DNA from: Hydrogenophaga crocea
GTDB taxonomy: Bacteria > Pseudomonadota > Gammaproteobacteria > Burkholderiales > Burkholderiaceae_C
Reading direction: 5' to 3'
Length of the DNA: 64,000 bases
Assembly (NCBI RefSeq): GCF_011388215.1
Contig: NZ_CP049989.1
Coordinates: 806,001-870,000 of the forward strand
This document shows, piece after piece, positions 62,933 to 64,000 of the stretch (the stretch's first letter is position 1; each line of letters starts with the position of its first letter). The notes beneath the pieces were generated by a model. It saw nothing but the letters and a program-made list of their open reading frames with translations. It made no database searches and was not told the origin of the DNA. A program made the translations under genes and the position numbers.

Positions 62933-63874
62933 ATGACCGCGCTGGTGGTGCAGCGGCCGGGCGGCCTGCCGCCCGGCATGGTGACGGGTCTGGCCGCGGG
63001 CCTGGGCGCGGGCGCCTTCTGGGGCTCGGCCTTCATCGCGCCGGTGATCGTGCCCGAGTTCGGTTCGGTCGACGTCACCGTGGGCCGCTTCCTGGCCTGC
63101 GGGCTGCTCTCGCTCCTGCTGCTGCTCTGGGGTGCGCTGCGCGGTGAGGCGCGCTGGCCCACGGCGCCCCAGGCGCGCGCCGCGCTGGGCCTGAGCGTGC
63201 TGGGCTACACCGGCTACTACCTGCTGCTGGTGATCGCGATCCAGGCCGCGGGCGCGGCGCTGCCGGTGCTGATCATCGGCACCATCCCGGTGTGGATCAT
63301 GCTGCTGGGCAAGCCGCAGGGCCTGCGCTGGCGCAGCCTGTTGCCGGGCCTGCTGCTCACGGCCGCGGGCATTGCGCTCATGGTGCGCGCCGACGCGCAC
63401 GGCGCCACCGGCGGCGGCGCGGGGCTGTGGCTGGGCGTGCTGTTCGCCGCGCTCGCCGCCGCCGCCTGGACCGCCTTCGGCCTGCTCAACGCGCGCTGGC
63501 TCGCGCGCCACCCCGAGGTCAACTCCACCGTGTGGGCCAACTGGCTCGGGCTGGCCGCGGGCCTGGGCGCGCTGGGCATCTGGGCGGTGGCGGGCAGCCC
63601 GCTCGCCACGCTGCTGGCGCAGCCGCGCCTGGGCCTGTTCGTGGCGGTGTGCGCGGTCACCGGCATCGGCTCGGCCTGGATCGCCTCGGTGCTCTGGAAC
63701 ATGGCGAGCCGGCGCCTGAGCGCCAGCCTCGCGGGCCAGCTCATCGTGAGCGAGACCGTGTTCGGCCTGCTCTACAACTTCGTCTGGAACGGGCAGTGGC
63801 CCGTGGCCCTGCAATGGGCCGCGTGCGCGCTGTTCGTTGCCGGCATCCTCGCCTCCATCCGAGCCCACCGATGA
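62933..63874 (+). CDS. EamA/DMT family transporter
   Basis: A 313-residue DMT-superfamily carrier with ten hydrophobic segments in two EamA halves (GAFWGSAFIAPVIVPEFGSV in helix 1; SASLAGQLIVSETVFGLLYN in helix 9). It starts immediately after the SDR stop codon and its stop overlaps the thioesterase ATG by four bases, implying a three-gene unit. Substrate unknown. Confidence 0.88.
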   Translation: MTALVVQRPGGLPPGMVTGLAAGLGAGAFWGSAFIAPVIVPEFGSVDVTVGRFLACGLLSLLLLLWGALRGEARWPTAPQARAALGLSVLGYTGYYLLLVIAIQAAGAALPVLIIGTIPVWIMLLGKPQGLRWRSLLPGLLLTAAGIALMVRADAHGATGGGAGLWLGVLFAALAAAAWTAFGLLNARWLARHPEVNSTVWANWLGLAAGLGALGIWAVAGSPLATLLAQPRLGLFVAVCAVTGIGSAWIASVLWNMASRRLSASLAGQLIVSETVFGLLYNFVWNGQWPVALQWAACALFVAGILASIRAHR

Positions 63875-64000
63875 AATTCGAACTGCCCGATAAGAAGAAA
63901 GCCGTTCACACCATGCGCATCCCCATCCGCTGGGGCGACATGGACGCCATGGGCCACGTGAACAACACGGTGTACTTCCGCTACCTCGAAACCATCCGCA
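63871..64000 (+). CDS. Acyl-CoA thioesterase, hotdog fold (3' end outside window)
   Basis: The first 43 residues of a 4HBT/YbgC-like thioesterase gene that runs off the window end. After MKFELPDKKKAVHTMRIPI comes RWGDMDAMGHVNNTVYFRYL, the conserved active-site segment with the catalytic Asp (the family pattern is WxDxDxxGHVNN). The start overlaps the DMT stop by four bases, as ATGA. The product likely hydrolyses a short or aromatic acyl-CoA. Confidence 0.85.
   Translation, partial: MKFELPDKKKAVHTMRIPIRWGDMDAMGHVNNTVYFRYLETIR

Overview
The window is a dense, uniformly high-GC stretch of a bacterial chromosome, most likely from a betaproteobacterium of the order Burkholderiales, family Comamonadaceae (Hydrogenophaga- or Acidovorax-like). 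The evidence is the gyrA-serC-pheA-tyrA-aroA-cmk-rpsA-ihfB-lapA-lapB gene order, an aroA-cmk fusion, a barrel-less OmpA-like protein with an Ala/Pro linker, UbiG, O-acetylhomoserine-type MetZ, an intracellular PHB depolymerase and a betaproteobacterial-style minor pilin/PilY1 cluster. The species call is inference from gene content. I found no rRNA genes, tRNA genes, CRISPR array, insertion sequence, integrase or phage gene.

Layout. 1-2.7 kb: 3' part of a fused 5-oxoprolinase/hydantoinase (HyuA-HyuB) gene. 2.7-14.2 kb (minus strand): a long co-directional cluster running gyrA, serC, pheA, tyrA, aroA-cmk, rpsA, ihfB, lapA, lapB, with most junctions overlapping or a few bases apart. It joins DNA topology, serine/phenylalanine/tyrosine synthesis, CMP kinase, ribosomal protein S1, IHF and LPS-assembly control. 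14.5-17.0 kb (plus): OmpA-like protein with its terminator, ubiG, gph and the tmRNA gene ssrA. 17.2-24.8 kb (plus): type IVa pilus minor pilin operon fimT-pilV-pilW-pilX-pilY1-pilE, with visibly less GC-biased codon use than its neighbours. 24.8-29.1 kb: rsuA-like pseudouridine synthase, a DUF2726-type protein, an alpha/beta hydrolase, an EI24 membrane protein and a CinA/MoaB-like protein. 29.1-34.2 kb: nitrogen control, glnA (sigma-54 promoter with two NtrC sites), a small secreted protein, ntrB and ntrC. 34.2-39.2 kb (minus): DUF2069 protein, FAD-linked oxidase, lytic transglycosylase, thyA, folA and xthA. 39.3-46.9 kb: YihY/BrkB, a coupled metZ-hydrolase-P450 cluster, a CBS-domain protein, PHB depolymerase, a GST and a cupin. 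47.0-52.9 kb: aroC, an MFS carrier, a DMT carrier, aroQ, aroE, an FrnE-type DsbA protein, a glutaredoxin and a small membrane protein. 52.9-59.6 kb (minus): gcvT-gcvH-gcvP behind a tandem glycine riboswitch, then a B12-binding radical SAM protein. 59.7-64.0 kb: a conserved unknown protein, ETF-ubiquinone oxidoreductase, an SDR enzyme behind a palindromic operator, a DMT carrier and the start of a thioesterase gene.

How the genes work together. Six aromatic-pathway proteins are encoded here in two clusters (aroQ, aroE, aroC at 47-51 kb; aroA, pheA, tyrA at 6-10 kb). Nitrogen status can be read by NtrB/NtrC, whose likely binding sites lie upstream of glnA. Glycine controls its own cleavage through the riboswitch upstream of gcvT. 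The pilus cluster encodes the minor pilins and PilY1 adhesin that prime and tip type IV pili.

Most of the window is housekeeping. The points most worth a second look are: a repeat-like hairpin element that sits in frame inside the EPSP synthase domain of the aroA-cmk fusion; an unusual tmRNA tag ending in VANA instead of the usual ALAA-like tail; the full sigma-54/NtrC architecture before glnA; the tandem glycine riboswitch with a long hairpin; a radical SAM protein with a CX4CX2C cluster motif; and the compositionally distinct pilus operon directly after ssrA.
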